Origin: Bacilli bacterium
GTDB taxonomy: Bacteria > Bacillota_I > Bacilli_A > ML615J-28 > CAG-698
Assembly (NCBI GenBank): GCA_017450215.1
Contig: JAFSVH010000022.1
Span: forward strand, 1 to 59,701
Length of the DNA stretch: 59,701 nt
Reading direction: 5' to 3'
Made by a program: the position numbers and the translations under genes. This document shows positions 41,368 to 51,399 of the stretch, one piece after another (within the stretch, counting starts at the first letter, position 1; the number at the start of each line of letters is the position of its first letter). The notes under the pieces are model-generated. The model ran no database searches. It worked only from the letters and a program-made list of their open reading frames with translations, and had not been told where the DNA came from.

Positions 41368-44300
41368 ATGAAGAAATTTTTTACATTTTTACTTTTAATG
41401 TTCCTAGCTATTACAATTGTTGGTTGTGGTGATAATAAACAAGAGATTGTTCAAGAAGAAATAAAAGAAAGTATTTCTGAAGCAGCTAAGGAATCATTAA
41501 CTCCTGGTAAACTTAATGGTCCTACAGATGGAACAATTAGTATTTCTGAAGCAGTTAAATTGACATCAGGAGCAGAAGCAAAAGTTGCTGGTACTATTGT
41601 TGCAACATATGCTCAAGGATTTATGGTTTATGATGGAACTGACTATATATTAGTTTATATGGGCACAAGTTATGAAAAGAACTATGCTGTAGGTGATTAT
41701 GTAAGTGTATCTGGTGCTTTAGGTTCTTATAAAAATAGAAACCAATTCACAAATACATGTACAATTGAAAAATTAACTGCAGGTAGTGATTATAATCTAG
41801 AGGAAACAACTTTAGATTTAGCTGCATTAACTACATATGTTGATGCTGTTGAGTTTGGTAAGAAAGTAAAAGTTACAATGAAAGTAACTAGTAAGAGTGC
41901 ATCTTATATTAATTCTTTAGTTGGTGACAGCACTGAAATTGGTTTGTGTGTAACTTATCCAGTTGATGGCGATCAATTTGAAGTAGATAAAGAATATGTT
42001 GTAGTAGGATACTCTTTATATTCTTCAACATATAATAATGTAAAATCATTATATGTTATGCTTGAAAGTGTTGAACCTGCTGTAAGTGAACCTGTTGTTA
42101 TTGAAGATCCTAAATTTAGAGTTCAAATTTTAGGTGATGAATTAACATTAAAAGATTCATTCACTGTTAATAAATTTGGATATAGTGGAGTATTTGATCC
42201 AGATCTAAGTCAATATATTTGGTTTGTAACAAAAGAACAAGTTCTTGCTGATGAGAGTTATTTTGGATTCTATGAAAGATATGGTCTATTTAAACTTGAT
42301 GATGCTTATGTTGTAAGTGAATATATTCCTGGTAATGGACTAAAATCAATTAAAGATACTAATTTCGATTATGTATTAATGATTTCTCCTAAATCAGTAA
42401 ATAAAGCAAAATTTGATGCAATCAAAGTTGGTGATGTAATCACATTAGATAATTTACCTTCACACTTAGAAATTGGTTTCGTTGAAGTTAATGCAAAAGT
42501 TTATAGTCAAACATTCACAGTTAAAGAATATGACAAGACAAGTGCACCAGTTCAACTTGAAGCTGTTGAAAAAGAAGGATATGAATTCTTAGGTTGGGTT
42601 AAATTAAATGCTAGTGAAAAAGAATATGTTACTGAATTCAGTGAAGATACTGTTGTATTTGCTGATTATAGATGTAAGACTTTATATGTAGATGCTAATG
42701 ATAAATTAAAATATAACAGCATTGCTGAAGCTGTTGCTGCAAGTCAAGATGGCGATACAATTATCTTAGCTCCAGGTGTTTATACTGAAGAAGTATTAGT
42801 AGAAAAAGGTGTTACTATTAAGTCAGAATTAACTGAAGCAGTTGCTGATGCTAAAGATTCTTATAAAGATCCTTCTAAAGCTGCTATTATCAAAGGTAAG
42901 ATTTACGTAAGTGGAAAAGATATTACTTTATCTTCTTTAACATTTACTGAAACAGGTAAGGTTGGATTCTATGGTCCTAGTACAGCTGTATTAAATAACT
43001 TCAAGTTTGAAAATAACTATGTTTATAATACTAATGCTGATGCTATTGCTTGGAAAGATAATGGCTCTTATGGAGTTGGTGCTACTACTGTTAATACACT
43101 TTGGAGTAAATATCCTGGTGTAGTTTGTTTAGCTGGTTATTATGCATGGGTTACTAATGCTAAGATCATTAATAATGTATTTGAAGATATCGCTGGTACT
43201 GCTGTTTATGATTGTGTAGAACGTGGTATTACTGTTTCTGGAAATATCTTTAATAATGTTACTAATGATGCTGTAAGACTTGATTATGGCAATGCATATG
43301 GTAATTTCTTATTTGAAGAAAATAGATTTGTCAATGTTGGTGGAACTGCTATCTTCTTAAGAAGCTATGGTGCTAATGAAGCTGCTTATATTACTGTTAG
43401 AAGCAATATGTTTAAGAATTGTGGTAATGGTGTTACTGGTGCTTCAAGAAGTATTCCTGGTGCATATGCTTCAACTGCATATCAAGAAGGCCAAAATGCA
43501 ATAATATTATTTGAATATAATGTATTTGAAGGAAATAATGGAAATATTAGTTTACGTGCAAATGTATCTAATGTAACTACTTGGGCTGCTAAGAATTTAA
43601 CTTATACTTTGGATGTTAAATATAATGCATTCATTATGAATAGCAATGGTAAAGTTAATAAGAGTTTCTTTGCAAGTGATTCTGCTTCAACAAACTGGGC
43701 AGTTGGTACATTTGATAACAACTTCTATGGTGTTGATTTTGATGAGAAGTTCGAAACTACTGATGATAATTTCGAAAATATTTTAAGTAAAGATACAACA
43801 ACTTATGAAAATATTGCAGGTCTAGTTGCTGCTTTACCAGAAGGAGCAAGTCTTCCTGAATTTGATGAAATCTTCATTTTACCATTAACTGATAAGGCAA
43901 AGGATATCATTAATGCTGAAGAACCAACAATGTTTGTTTGTGCTGGTGTTGAAGAAGGTAAGATTTATAAAGTTAATGGAACAAGATTAACTTATGGTGT
44001 TAGTTTATTTGCAAGTTTAGAAGATGCATTAGCTGCTTGTACAGGTGGAGAAAAAATCTTCTTATTCGCAGGTGATTATCCTGCAGTAACAATTGCTGTT
44101 GATGATATTACTTTATTAGGTGCAAAAGATTATGCATTTAAGCATAATGATACAATTGTATTTGATGCTGAAGATACAACATTAGATCAAATTACAGCAA
44201 ATGGAATTAATAAATTAACTATTAAATATGCTGTATTAAGTAAACAAGTATTATTAACTGATGTAACAAATGTTGTTATTGAAAATGTAGTAAGTAAATG

Positions 44301-46968
44301 TAATACTGATGGAACTGTTAAATTAGATGGTACTAATGATAATATCACTGTAAAAGATTATTATTATGTTGGTTCTGCTCCAAGAGTTGTATACGTTACT
44401 GCTGGAACTACTTCAAATGTTACAGTTGATCATTTAGTAGTTATGGATAGTGCTACTGTTACATTTGATGCTAATGGTAAATATGTTAGTGGTATTTGTG
44501 ATCCAATTAGATTTGGTCAAGCTACTGCTGCTAAAGTTATGGCTGGAAAAGTTGTAGTTAAGAATTGTTACTTCAGAGGCGGTCAATCTGGTGTTATGGA
44601 TAGATTCCCTGATGCTGATGAATATGAAATTAAGAATAATTTCTTTGTAGGTGTTCCTGCTGCTGTATATTTCAGAGGTGCTACAGTAACTAAGGCTATT
44701 AATTATGTAGTTCAATACAATACATTCATTGAATGTGGTAACTCAATCAATGACTGGGATGTTGTTGCTGTAACTACTGGTGATAATACAGATGCAAAAG
44801 TTAATTACAATGCATTTATTAATAGTTTCGTATATGTTGGTACTAAGACTGATTATGTAATTAAGATTAGAAGTGCTAAAGGTACTATTAATTGTGCTGA
44901 TAACTATGTAAATGAATTAAATGCTAATATTAAGCATTTGAATGCTACTGGTTTAACTTATTTAGATGATACATATTATGTAACTGATCAAGAATATGAA
45001 TTATATACTGTTGTTGATTTAGGTGGTAAAGCTGCTGTTTATGGCTGTACATTATTTAGTGAAGCTGATTATGCTAATTTGAATAGAGGTAGTGCTTCTG
45101 CTCCATTAAGTATAGAAGAAGCTGCTAGATTTATTAAGGGAATGGATAATAAGACATTCTATGATGTAAATTATGGTTTTGTTACTGGTGTTGTAAAGAG
45201 CTTATCTTACAATTCTAAATATGATTCATATACTGCTGTTATTACAAACAATAATGTAGACTTAACAGTATATAGTGGAAATCTTGATACTGGTTTAACA
45301 GCGTTCAATGTTGGTGATACTATTGTTGCAAAAGGTTATTTCGAATTATATAATTCAACATTAGAACTTGCTGGTGATACTACTCATGATTATCCAGTTT
45401 ATATTGCTATTGATAGACCTGTTTATGATGTTACTCTTTCTACTGAGTCTTCAGATAAAGCAACTGTTGTATTAGATCAAACAACAGTTCAAAACGGAAG
45501 TGTTGTTTCATTCGTAGTTAACCTAACTGAAGGTTATAAAGTTAAGAAAGTTTTAGTTAATGATCAAGTTGCAACATTTGCAGATGGTAAATATAGCGCT
45601 GTAGCTGTAGGTGCAGCTGTAATAAAAGTTGAAACTGAAGAAGATGTTGATCCTAATGCTCCTTTAGTAGCAACTGCTCAATATACTGGCAGTACTACAA
45701 GCAACTTAGTTCCTGAAACTAACAATGCTGCTACAATTGGATTAGATGCTGCTTTATTTACAGTTGATTGTAATAAGAATGCTACAACTAATAATCCTGG
45801 TATCAATAAAGATGGAACTATGAGACTTTATGGTAAGAATGGTTCTGTTGGTTGTGAAATTAGTTTTGTAATCGCTGAAGGTTATACTATTAAGACAGTT
45901 AAATTATATGTTAAATCTGGTACTGCTTATGCAGTTAAGACTGCTGAAGATGTTGAAGGTGTTGAAGATGTTTATACTATTAATGGTAGTTCATTCACTG
46001 TTTACCAAACAGGTGCAAATGGTACTCAAGTTCAAATCAATAAGATTGAAATTGAATATGCTTTAGATGTTGTTGCTGAACCTGTTGTTGTAACTGCTCA
46101 ATATACTGGTGGTACTACTACAAACTTTGTTCCTGAAACTAACAATGCTGAAACTATTGGATTAGATGCTAGTATTTTCACAGTTGATTGTAACAAGAAT
46201 TCTACAACTAATAATCCTGGTTTAAATAAAGATGGTACAATGAGAATCTATGGTAAGAATGGTTCTATTGGTGGTGAAATTAGTTTCGTAATTGCTGAAG
46301 GTTATACAATCAATACTGTTAAATTATATATTAAGTCTGGTACTGCTTATGCAGTTAAGACTACTGAAGATGTTGAAGGTGTTGAAGGTGTTTATACTAT
46401 TAATGGTAGTTCATTCACTGTTTACCAAACAGGTGCAAATGCTACTCAAGTTCAAATTAACAAGATTGAAATTGAATATATCGGTGGTGCTGCTGCTCCT
46501 GCTAATCCAGTTGATCCAGATCCTGTTAATCCAGATCCAGTTGATCCTACTCCATCTGGCGATGTTGTTGTAAAAGCAACATATACAGGCTCAACAACAA
46601 ATATGAGTGATACAGAAAATAATGCTGCTACACTTGGATTGGATGCTACTATATTTACAGTATTAGGAAACAAAGGTGCTTCAAGCAATAATCCTGGTCT
46701 TAATAAAGATGGTACTATTAGATTATATGGTGTTAGTGGTCAAGAAGGTGGTCAAGTAAGTGTTCAAGTTGCTGAAGGATATACTATTAAGTCAGTTAAA
46801 TTCACATTTACACAAGGAACAGCTTATGCTGTTAAGACAACTGAAAATGTAGAAGCTGTTGAAGGTGTATATACAATTAATGGTAATCAATTTACTATCT
46901 ATCAAACTGGTGAGAACACAACTCAAGTTCGTTTCAATGAAATGGAAATTACTTACGCTGCTAATTAA
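41368..46968 (+). CDS. Giant surface lipoprotein with OB-like, InlB-like and beta-helix domains and three C-terminal repeats
   Basis: The 1866-residue protein has a lipobox (AITIVGC, Cys 20). Domains by eye: OB-like (about 54-236; GFMVYDGTDYILVYMG), an unassigned beta region, an InlB-type repeat (YEFLGWVKL, about 400), a first parallel beta-helix (about 437-840; SIAEAVAASQDGDTIILAPG, many N-N-F/V-F turns), a second beta-helix (about 855-1240), another OB-like domain (about 1248-1345), a beta domain, and three repeats at about 1432, 1572 and 1732. Repeats 2 and 3 are split by a PDPVNPDPVDPTP linker. Beta-helices of this type often bind or cleave polysaccharide. No catalytic residues could be assigned. 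Confidence 0.85.
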   Translation: MKKFFTFLLLMFLAITIVGCGDNKQEIVQEEIKESISEAAKESLTPGKLNGPTDGTISISEAVKLTSGAEAKVAGTIVATYAQGFMVYDGTDYILVYMGTSYEKNYAVGDYVSVSGALGSYKNRNQFTNTCTIEKLTAGSDYNLEETTLDLAALTTYVDAVEFGKKVKVTMKVTSKSASYINSLVGDSTEIGLCVTYPVDGDQFEVDKEYVVVGYSLYSSTYNNVKSLYVMLESVEPAVSEPVVIEDPKFRVQILGDELTLKDSFTVNKFGYSGVFDPDLSQYIWFVTKEQVLADESYFGFYERYGLFKLDDAYVVSEYIPGNGLKSIKDTNFDYVLMISPKSVNKAKFDAIKVGDVITLDNLPSHLEIGFVEVNAKVYSQTFTVKEYDKTSAPVQLEAVEKEGYEFLGWVKLNASEKEYVTEFSEDTVVFADYRCKTLYVDANDKLKYNSIAEAVAASQDGDTIILAPGVYTEEVLVEKGVTIKSELTEAVADAKDSYKDPSKAAIIKGKIYVSGKDITLSSLTFTETGKVGFYGPSTAVLNNFKFENNYVYNTNADAIAWKDNGSYGVGATTVNTLWSKYPGVVCLAGYYAWVTNAKIINNVFEDIAGTAVYDCVERGITVSGNIFNNVTNDAVRLDYGNAYGNFLFEENRFVNVGGTAIFLRSYGANEAAYITVRSNMFKNCGNGVTGASRSIPGAYASTAYQEGQNAIILFEYNVFEGNNGNISLRANVSNVTTWAAKNLTYTLDVKYNAFIMNSNGKVNKSFFASDSASTNWAVGTFDNNFYGVDFDEKFETTDDNFENILSKDTTTYENIAGLVAALPEGASLPEFDEIFILPLTDKAKDIINAEEPTMFVCAGVEEGKIYKVNGTRLTYGVSLFASLEDALAACTGGEKIFLFAGDYPAVTIAVDDITLLGAKDYAFKHNDTIVFDAEDTTLDQITANGINKLTIKYAVLSKQVLLTDVTNVVIENVVSKCNTDGTVKLDGTNDNITVKDYYYVGSAPRVVYVTAGTTSNVTVDHLVVMDSATVTFDANGKYVSGICDPIRFGQATAAKVMAGKVVVKNCYFRGGQSGVMDRFPDADEYEIKNNFFVGVPAAVYFRGATVTKAINYVVQYNTFIECGNSINDWDVVAVTTGDNTDAKVNYNAFINSFVYVGTKTDYVIKIRSAKGTINCADNYVNELNANIKHLNATGLTYLDDTYYVTDQEYELYTVVDLGGKAAVYGCTLFSEADYANLNRGSASAPLSIEEAARFIKGMDNKTFYDVNYGFVTGVVKSLSYNSKYDSYTAVITNNNVDLTVYSGNLDTGLTAFNVGDTIVAKGYFELYNSTLELAGDTTHDYPVYIAIDRPVYDVTLSTESSDKATVVLDQTTVQNGSVVSFVVNLTEGYKVKKVLVNDQVATFADGKYSAVAVGAAVIKVETEEDVDPNAPLVATAQYTGSTTSNLVPETNNAATIGLDAALFTVDCNKNATTNNPGINKDGTMRLYGKNGSVGCEISFVIAEGYTIKTVKLYVKSGTAYAVKTAEDVEGVEDVYTINGSSFTVYQTGANGTQVQINKIEIEYALDVVAEPVVVTAQYTGGTTTNFVPETNNAETIGLDASIFTVDCNKNSTTNNPGLNKDGTMRIYGKNGSIGGEISFVIAEGYTINTVKLYIKSGTAYAVKTTEDVEGVEGVYTINGSSFTVYQTGANATQVQINKIEIEYIGGAAAPANPVDPDPVNPDPVDPTPSGDVVVKATYTGSTTNMSDTENNAATLGLDATIFTVLGNKGASSNNPGLNKDGTIRLYGVSGQEGGQVSVQVAEGYTIKSVKFTFTQGTAYAVKTTENVEAVEGVYTINGNQFTIYQTGENTTQVRFNEMEITYAAN
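45661..46965 (+). repeat. Three tandem domain repeats in the giant lipoprotein gene
   Basis: Units start near 45661, 46081 and 46561, each about 400 bp. Units 1 and 2 are closely similar in DNA (for example shared runs in GGTACTGCTTATGCAGTTAAGACT); unit 3 is more diverged. Each encodes TAQYTG or ATYTG, NNPG(I/L)NKDGT, AEGYTI, and GTAYAVKT. Confidence 0.85.
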
Positions 46969-46983
46969 TAAACAGTAAGTATT

Positions 46984-47017
46984 AAGTGCTTAACAAAATT
47001 GTTAAGCACTTTTTTTA
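46984..47017 (+). terminator. Terminator after the giant lipoprotein gene
   Basis: AAGTGCTTAAC (46984-46994) pairs with GTTAAGCACTT (47001-47011), then T's. Confidence 0.85.
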
Positions 47018-47075
47018 TTTATCCTTAATTTATCCTTTATTTATTATTTATCTTTTCTTTCATTTTTAATTATTG

Positions 47076-47081
47076 TATAAT
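47076..47081 (+). promoter_or_regulatory. -10 element of the 47103 gene
   Basis: TATAAT at 47076-47081, 21 bp before the ATG. The upstream region is T-rich with no strong -35. Confidence 0.4.
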
Positions 47082-47102
47082 AAATGCATAAAGAGGTGAA
47101 AT

Positions 47103-50100
47103 ATGAAGAAATATTTAATGTTTTTATTTATTTTTGTTTTATCTATGGTTTGTTTATATGGTTGTGATGGAACAAACCCAGACGATAATGTTGATTATTC
47201 AAAAGAAGCAAGAGAAATTCAAAAGGCACTTGAAATTAAGTATCAAGAAGGTGATGGTGCATCATCAATCACAAAGGATATTAATTTTAGTACTGTTGAA
47301 AACAGTGAAGTAATAATTGAATGGAAGAGTGATAATGCTGCTATTGCTATTGAAGGGTTAACTGGTAGAGTTACTAGAAGCGAAGAAGATGTTCAAGTAA
47401 AGATTACTGTTACTTTAAAATATCATGATGTTACATTATCTAAACCTTTTAATGTAGTCGTAAAAGGTAGTACTACAAAAGTATCTGTTACTGCCTTGAG
47501 TTTAAGTGGTGAAGCACAGGTTGAAGTAGGAAAGCAATTAACTCTTTCTTTAACTGTTGAACCAAGTAATGCTACAAATAAAGCAGTTGTTTGGTCAAGC
47601 AGTAATGAAAATGTTGCAACTGTTGATGATAGTGGTGTAGTTAGTGCAATTAGTTCTGGTAATACTGTTATCACAGTCAAATCAGCAGAAAACGAAACTA
47701 TTACATATTCTTTCAATGTTGAAGTATTAGAAGAAACAAAAGAAGTAGCAATTAGTCAAATTGCAGCTCTTGCTACAGGAAGAAAAGTAAAGACTCATGG
47801 TTTCATTGTTGGAATAAATGGAGATGGATATTTGATTTATGATGAATCAGGTTATATCTTTGTGAAGGCAAATGTTATTTCATGTAACCTTGGAGAAAAT
47901 GTTGAAGTCATTGGAACTATTAAAAAAGGTGATGAAGAATTATATATTGAATTAGATTCAATAACAAAAGGTGATGAAACAAAGACTTATGATTTTATCG
48001 GTACTACATTTACACAAGATAGTTTTACTGAATTCTTGGGTAATGTTCAATATGGAAAATTAATAACTGTTAAAGCAACAATCAAAGAAGTAAATGATGA
48101 ATATGCTTATGCACAAATTAATGATTTTGAAGGAACATATGGAGTTAAAATTGCAAAATCTATTGGTACTAATTATGAATTAAATAGAACATATAAAATC
48201 AATGGTTTTGCTCTAGCTAAAACTAAAGTTGGTGAAGTTGATTGCTTAAAACTAGTTGAAGAATCTGCTGGTATCATTTATAAGATAAGTTTTAATACAT
48301 TAACTGATAATATCAATGTAGATGAAATTGAATATACAAAATTAAGTGAAGTAGAGCTTCCTGATATTAGTAAAGATGGATATATATTCTTAGGATGGAC
48401 TGATAATGACAATTTAGTTGTTGAATTGACTGAATATAAGGATTATGAATTAAAAGCTTTATGGCAAGAAAGAGTATATGAACAAGTTGCATTTGAGCTT
48501 AATGATGGTAAACTTTCTTTACAAAATCAATTTGCTATTAGAAATTATAATAGTTATAGTGGTGTAAATAAAAAATATGATTGCTTTACTATTTATAAAA
48601 AAGGATCAACTGCTAAAGCATGGGTATCTCAATATTACGTTAAGTTCTTTATGAAAGAAGTTGAAGAAGGTAGTAATATTTATAAAGTATCATATAAAGC
48701 AGCAAGTGGAACAAGTATTGATAGCTTATTAGATGGAAATACTTATCCATATGATTATATTATTTCATCTAATGCAACAAACCCAGAACATTCATTATTT
48801 ACTAATTTGCTTAAGGATCCTGATGTTGAGAATTACTATTTCTCATTTGAAGTTCCTGCAAATTGTCCAGCATTATGTAATATTAGTGTTGTTTATGGTC
48901 TTGATAGAAATAAAATTAATATTAATGATTTTAGATTAGAAGCTGGTGATGATTTACCACTTGCAGTTAGAGATAATTATGAATTTGCAGGTTGGTATGA
49001 CAATAGTGAATTTACAGGTGAAACTGCAACTTATCATATCAGTGGAGTAAAGAAGTATTATGCTAAATGGACAACTACTGTATATAATATTACATATGAA
49101 TTAAATGGTGGAGAATGTAATGATAATCTTGTTACAAGTTATACATATGAATCTGAAGATATCATTCTTCCTACTGTAGTTACAAAAGCAGATTGTACAT
49201 TCTTAGGTTGGTATAATAATAGTGAAGCATCAGGTGATAAGATTACAAAGATTGCTAAGAATTCAACTGGTGATTTAACACTTTATGCTTGCTTCGTTGA
49301 AAATGGTGAGAAGGCGTTTGCTTTAAGTGCTAATGAAGTTAGAATATTTAATTTAATTACTCCAACTAAGGTAGTTAATTCTAAATTTACACCATCAGAT
49401 TATAAATTTAGTGGTGAAGGTTTAGATAATAAATATGCTGATTTAGTATATGATCATACTAATATCTTCACAAGTTTAGCAGCATGTATTGCTGAAACTA
49501 GTGAGAATGAAATTATTTATATTGCTGAAGGACAATATAATGAAGCGATTGAAATAACAAAGAGTGGATTATATATTTGTGGACCAAATTATTTGATTGA
49601 TGGAAAAGGCGAAAGATTAGGCGAAGCAGAATTAACAGAATTAGTTACAATTAGTGCTAGTAATATTACTCTTGAAGGATTGAAATTCACATCTAATGCA
49701 TCAATCTTTATTAGAGACAAACAAATACAAATTTCTGATTGTTATGTTAATGGTAAACCAAAGAGAATGGGAAGCAATAATAGACAAGCTATTATTGTTG
49801 GTAGTGATGAAAGTAATTTAGTAATTGAAGATATAACAATTAAAAATAATTATTGTAAAGTTAATGGTGCTAGTGCTGACTACACTAAACAATTATTTGC
49901 ATTTAATACTATTAAGAATTTATATGTTCTAGATAATTACTTTACTAATGAAGCAACTAAACAAGGAACTGCTGGAACAGGACTTACAATGCTTTATTCA
50001 CCAAGTGGTGAAATTATAATTAGTAGAAATGAATTTAGAGTATATACTGAACATGCAGTAATTAGATCTGGTTATTATTCATCTAATTGTACTAAGTTTG

Positions 50101-50477
50101 AAATATCAGATAATATTATCGCTTCTAATAGTGAAAATGGTGCTTGTGGTCAAGTCTATATTTCTAGCATTGGAGATAATGCTGTTGTTGATATCATTGG
50201 TAATGAATTTAATTCAACAGTTGCATATCCTCTTACATTCAATAGTTCTAGTGGAACATTTAATGTAAAATATAATGCATTTAATATCAGTAATGAATAT
50301 TATGTTAATATTTCTAAATCAAGTGGTTATACTGGAGGAGATCCTACAGTAGTTTATGAAAATAATTATTTCGGAAGTGGTATTAGTTCAACTGATACAA
50401 CAGGTGCTTCTAGCAGTAGCCAAGTTGCAGATTTAGCTGAATTAAAGACTAAATACGAAGCATATAAAAATAATTAA
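47103..50477 (+). CDS. Large surface lipoprotein with Ig-like, InlB-like and beta-helix domains
   Basis: The 1124-residue protein has a lipobox (VCLYGC, Cys 21). Domains by eye: an atypical Ig-like domain (about 30-125), a Big_2 Ig domain (about 128-212; LTVEPSNATNKAVVWSSSNE), an OB-like domain (about 215-390; GFIVGINGDGYLIYDE), InlB B-type repeats (YIFLGWTDN, YEFAGWYDN, TYELNGG...CTFLGWYNN), and a C-terminal beta-helix (about 780-1124; SLAACIAETSENEIIYIAEG). The architecture is close to that of the preceding gene, so the two probably arose by duplication and act on the same kind of surface polymer. The role is inferred. Confidence 0.85.
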   Translation: MKKYLMFLFIFVLSMVCLYGCDGTNPDDNVDYSKEAREIQKALEIKYQEGDGASSITKDINFSTVENSEVIIEWKSDNAAIAIEGLTGRVTRSEEDVQVKITVTLKYHDVTLSKPFNVVVKGSTTKVSVTALSLSGEAQVEVGKQLTLSLTVEPSNATNKAVVWSSSNENVATVDDSGVVSAISSGNTVITVKSAENETITYSFNVEVLEETKEVAISQIAALATGRKVKTHGFIVGINGDGYLIYDESGYIFVKANVISCNLGENVEVIGTIKKGDEELYIELDSITKGDETKTYDFIGTTFTQDSFTEFLGNVQYGKLITVKATIKEVNDEYAYAQINDFEGTYGVKIAKSIGTNYELNRTYKINGFALAKTKVGEVDCLKLVEESAGIIYKISFNTLTDNINVDEIEYTKLSEVELPDISKDGYIFLGWTDNDNLVVELTEYKDYELKALWQERVYEQVAFELNDGKLSLQNQFAIRNYNSYSGVNKKYDCFTIYKKGSTAKAWVSQYYVKFFMKEVEEGSNIYKVSYKAASGTSIDSLLDGNTYPYDYIISSNATNPEHSLFTNLLKDPDVENYYFSFEVPANCPALCNISVVYGLDRNKININDFRLEAGDDLPLAVRDNYEFAGWYDNSEFTGETATYHISGVKKYYAKWTTTVYNITYELNGGECNDNLVTSYTYESEDIILPTVVTKADCTFLGWYNNSEASGDKITKIAKNSTGDLTLYACFVENGEKAFALSANEVRIFNLITPTKVVNSKFTPSDYKFSGEGLDNKYADLVYDHTNIFTSLAACIAETSENEIIYIAEGQYNEAIEITKSGLYICGPNYLIDGKGERLGEAELTELVTISASNITLEGLKFTSNASIFIRDKQIQISDCYVNGKPKRMGSNNRQAIIVGSDESNLVIEDITIKNNYCKVNGASADYTKQLFAFNTIKNLYVLDNYFTNEATKQGTAGTGLTMLYSPSGEIIISRNEFRVYTEHAVIRSGYYSSNCTKFEISDNIIASNSENGACGQVYISSIGDNAVVDIIGNEFNSTVAYPLTFNSSSGTFNVKYNAFNISNEYYVNISKSSGYTGGDPTVVYENNYFGSGISSTDTTGASSSSQVADLAELKTKYEAYKNN

Positions 50478-50520
50478 TGATTAATACTAATTAATATGAA
50501 TTTATAATTGTTAATTTAAA

Positions 50521-50566
50521 AGCAACATTGTTTGAAGTTTACCTTCTAGATGCAATGTTGCTTTTT
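50521..50566 (+). terminator. Terminator
   Basis: AGCAACATTG (50521-50530) pairs with CAATGTTGCT (50553-50562), then T's. Confidence 0.8.
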
Positions 50567-50568
50567 CA

Positions 50569-50597
50569 TTGATTTATTTTGGTTAATATATTATAAT
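50569..50597 (+). promoter_or_regulatory. Promoter of the ymdB cluster
   Basis: TTGATT (50569-50574), 17 bp, TATAAT (50592-50597). It begins a run of closely packed genes up to the SGNH lipoprotein. Confidence 0.6.
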
Positions 50598-50619
50598 CTT
50601 TATTAGTAAGAGGTATTGT

Positions 50620-51399
50620 ATGAATATATTAATTGTAGGGGATGTGGTTTCAAAATTAGGGCGTAAAGCCTTAGAAGAAAATTTTGCAATCATAAAGAGA
50701 GAGAAGAAAATTAATTTTGTAATTGTTAATGGAGAAAACATTAGTCATGGAAAAGGAATGAATGTTGGCCACTATAAATGGTTAATGGAACAAGGAGTTA
50801 ATGTTGTTACTTTAGGTAATCACTCCTTTAACAATAATCAAATATATCAGATTATTGATACACCTAATATTGTTAGACCATATAATTATGCTAATGATGA
50901 GACACCAGGTCATGGATATTGTGTGATTAATTATAATAATATTAAGATTACAGTATTTCAAATGATGGGTACAGTATTTATGAATGGAGAATACAAGAAT
51001 CCATTTATTGTTACAGATAAATTATTAAATAGTGTTGAAAGTGATATTTATATTTGTGATTTTCATGGTGAAGCAACAAGCGAAAAGATTGCCTTTGGTC
51101 TTCATTTTGATGGTAGAATTCAAATTATATTTGGAACACATACACATGTTGGAACTAATGATTTAAGAATTCTTCCAAATGGTACAGCATATATCACTGA
51201 TATTGGTATGACTGGACCTTTAAATGGAGTTATTGGTACTAAGAAAGAAATCATTATTAATAGGTTTATTAATAATGGTGGAACTGAACCATTTGCTCCA
51301 GAAGATAGTGGACCATCACAATTTAATGCTATCATTGTTACTATTGATGATAAAACAAAGAGAGTAACAAATGTTGAGAGAATTGAGAGATTTGAATAA
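50620..51399 (+). CDS. ymdB: YmdB-family metallophosphoesterase
   Basis: The 259-residue protein matches YmdB (2',3'-cyclic nucleotide phosphodiesterase). Metal ligands are visible in ILIVGDVVSKLGRKALE, VNGENISHGKGM, TLGNHSFNN, CDFHGEATSEK and FGTHTHVGTND. In Bacillus it influences biofilm and motility decisions and sits beside rny. The next gene's ATG overlaps the stop (TAATG). Confidence 0.95.
   Translation: MNILIVGDVVSKLGRKALEENFAIIKREKKINFVIVNGENISHGKGMNVGHYKWLMEQGVNVVTLGNHSFNNNQIYQIIDTPNIVRPYNYANDETPGHGYCVINYNNIKITVFQMMGTVFMNGEYKNPFIVTDKLLNSVESDIYICDFHGEATSEKIAFGLHFDGRIQIIFGTHTHVGTNDLRILPNGTAYITDIGMTGPLNGVIGTKKEIIINRFINNGGTEPFAPEDSGPSQFNAIIVTIDDKTKRVTNVERIERFE

Noticed and set aside
44434..44715. 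Open frames on the other strand or frame within the giant lipoprotein gene
   Set aside because: Low-complexity translations with no start signals; the main frame is continuous with clear domain repeats.
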